Of a stretch of DNA of 6,158 nucleotides, positions 5,469-6,158 are shown piece after piece (positions within the stretch are counted from its first letter, which is position 1; each line of letters begins with the position of its first letter). The DNA is from an uncultured Prevotellaceae bacterium. GTDB lineage: Bacteria; Bacteroidota; Bacteroidia; Bacteroidales; Bacteroidaceae. The notes under the pieces were generated by a model, which searched no databases, was not told the origin of the DNA, and was given only the letters and a program-made list of their open reading frames with translations. The stretch spans positions 1 to 6,158 of the forward strand of contig CAMHPM010000104.1 in the NCBI GenBank assembly GCA_946187025.1. The letters run 5' to 3'. The translations under genes were made by a program, and so were the position numbers.

Positions 5469-6077
5469 ATGAAACGAATCTATTTCATACTAATCTGTCT
5501 CAGCTACACCGTAGCAACATTTGCTCAATGGGGAAACAACCAACGACAAGGACAAAACCAGCAGCAAACTGAGCAACGGAATCAATGGCAGCAACAAGGA
5601 CAACGGCAATTCTCGCCCGAATTGTTCAACAAACAACTCGAACAATTCGTAAAGAATAACGCTGGCCTAAGTGCATCAGAATGCCAAAAATTATTCCCGC
5701 TCATGCACGAAATGCTGAATAAACAACGAGAGGTTAACGGAAAGATTCAGTACACGATATCACAAGGATTTGGCGACAAAGAAGAGAAAGAATACGAAGA
5801 CATCATAACAAAAGTCACCAATCTTGAAGTTGAAAGTAAGAAAATAGAACAAACATACTATAAGAAATTCCACACAATCCTTTCGTGGAAGAAGATTTAT
5901 AGAGTACGATTCGCGCTGTCAAGATGGAACATGGAAGTATTAAGAATGCTCAATCCACAACAACAGCAACCAGCCACAAGGATACAGCAAAGTTGGCCAG
6001 GCCAACGACAACTGGGCGGGCAGAATCGCAGAGACATGCAAACACCGTACTGGAATCAGCACAAAACAAACGAGTAG
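5469..6077 (+). CDS. Secreted Gln-rich helical protein, Spy/CnrX-like periplasmic candidate
   Basis: The 202-residue product begins MKRIYFILICLSYTVATFAQ, a signal peptide probably cut after A19. Residues 20-47 contain 14 Gln in 28 positions. A charged, probably all-helical core follows at about 49-161, with GLSASECQKLFPLMHEML and later YKKFHTILSWKKIYRVRFAL and an RWNMEVLRML end. This resembles the LTxxQ-type helices of Spy/CpxP/ZraP/CnrX periplasmic chaperones and metal or stress sensors, as well as unnamed Bacteroidota proteins with LT.EEAQKF.P.. motifs. The tail (162-202) is again rich in Gln, Asn, Trp and Arg. There is no membrane anchor and no lipobox, so the mature protein should be free in the periplasm. 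Lying 15 bases after the putative anti-sigma gene, it may sense envelope stress and act on that protein, or be a chaperone made under the same control. The family link is by pattern only; the gene itself is certain. Confidence 0.8.
   Translation: MKRIYFILICLSYTVATFAQWGNNQRQGQNQQQTEQRNQWQQQGQRQFSPELFNKQLEQFVKNNAGLSASECQKLFPLMHEMLNKQREVNGKIQYTISQGFGDKEEKEYEDIITKVTNLEVESKKIEQTYYKKFHTILSWKKIYRVRFALSRWNMEVLRMLNPQQQQPATRIQQSWPGQRQLGGQNRRDMQTPYWNQHKTNE
5992..6006. repeat. Perfect 15-base palindrome within the last gene
   Basis: GTTGGCC (5992-5998) and GGCCAAC (6000-6006) are exact inverted repeats around a central A. In RNA this folds as a six-pair stem with a three-base loop. It lies inside the Gln-rich 3' part of the coding region. 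It could be an operator-like site, an mRNA structure or chance. Confidence 0.4.
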
Positions 6078-6085
6078 AAACAATA

Positions 6086-6113
6086 ATGCCTAAATAAAAA
6101 CAAACATAGGCAT
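6086..6113. repeat. Inverted repeat just after the last gene
   Basis: ATGCCTA (6086-6092) and TAGGCAT (6107-6113) are perfect 7-bp inverted repeats around a 14-base A-rich loop, starting 9 bases after the stop of the last gene. No T-run follows on the + strand, so it is not a standard intrinsic terminator. It may still protect the 3' end of the mRNA. The remaining sequence to 6158 shows no gene. Confidence 0.4.
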
Positions 6114-6158
6114 AACAAACAAAATAATTGCATACAAGGACCAACTAAATAATAGGTA

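Noticed and set aside
6101..6108. Minus-strand TATGTTTG as a promoter -7 box
   Set aside because: It fits TAnnTTTG, but no TTTG is found about 20 bases upstream on that strand, and it would transcribe antisense into the last gene.

Overview
The window looks like chromosomal DNA of a Bacteroidota bacterium, most likely a gut-type Bacteroidales. The evidence is the TAnnTTTG-type promoter elements (two seen, one with a properly spaced TTTG), the lack of Shine-Dalgarno sequences before every start, a short protein resembling a type IX secretion C-terminal sorting domain, and an S1 protein whose sequence follows the Bacteroides/Prevotella form. Family-level placement (Prevotellaceae, Muribaculaceae or another) cannot be decided from the sequence alone. 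All seven genes lie on the + strand.

Positions 1-1738 hold housekeeping genes: the 3' part of the ribosome-assembly GTPase gene obgE, then, three bases later, pgeF (YfiH/laccase-domain family). They are probably cotranscribed. A 242-base, A-rich and strikingly T-poor spacer follows. It carries a 10-bp tandem repeat, a probable promoter and a structured leader, and leads into rpsA (ribosomal protein S1, six S1 domains, unusual Ala/Lys/Glu-rich tail). rpsA ends at a strong intrinsic terminator (3906-3940).

Positions 3941-6158 are the accessory and most interesting part. Phased A-tracts lead into the best promoter in the window (TTTG, 20 bases, TAAATTTG). This drives a 103-residue secreted protein that is little more than a signal peptide plus a sorting-domain-like beta segment. 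With no terminator seen in between, there follow an ECF sigma factor, a small single-pass membrane protein with the features of an unconventional anti-sigma factor, and a secreted Gln-rich helical protein resembling Spy/CpxP/CnrX-type periplasmic proteins. Together these last three read as a cell-envelope sensing circuit: periplasmic sensor or chaperone, membrane anti-sigma, cytoplasmic sigma. The exported sorting-domain protein is possibly part of the same transcript. The three-gene assignment is an inference from order, topology and weak motif resemblance; its signal and regulon are unknown.

No tRNA, rRNA, CRISPR array or mobile element was seen. No gene-free stretch exceeds 300 bases.
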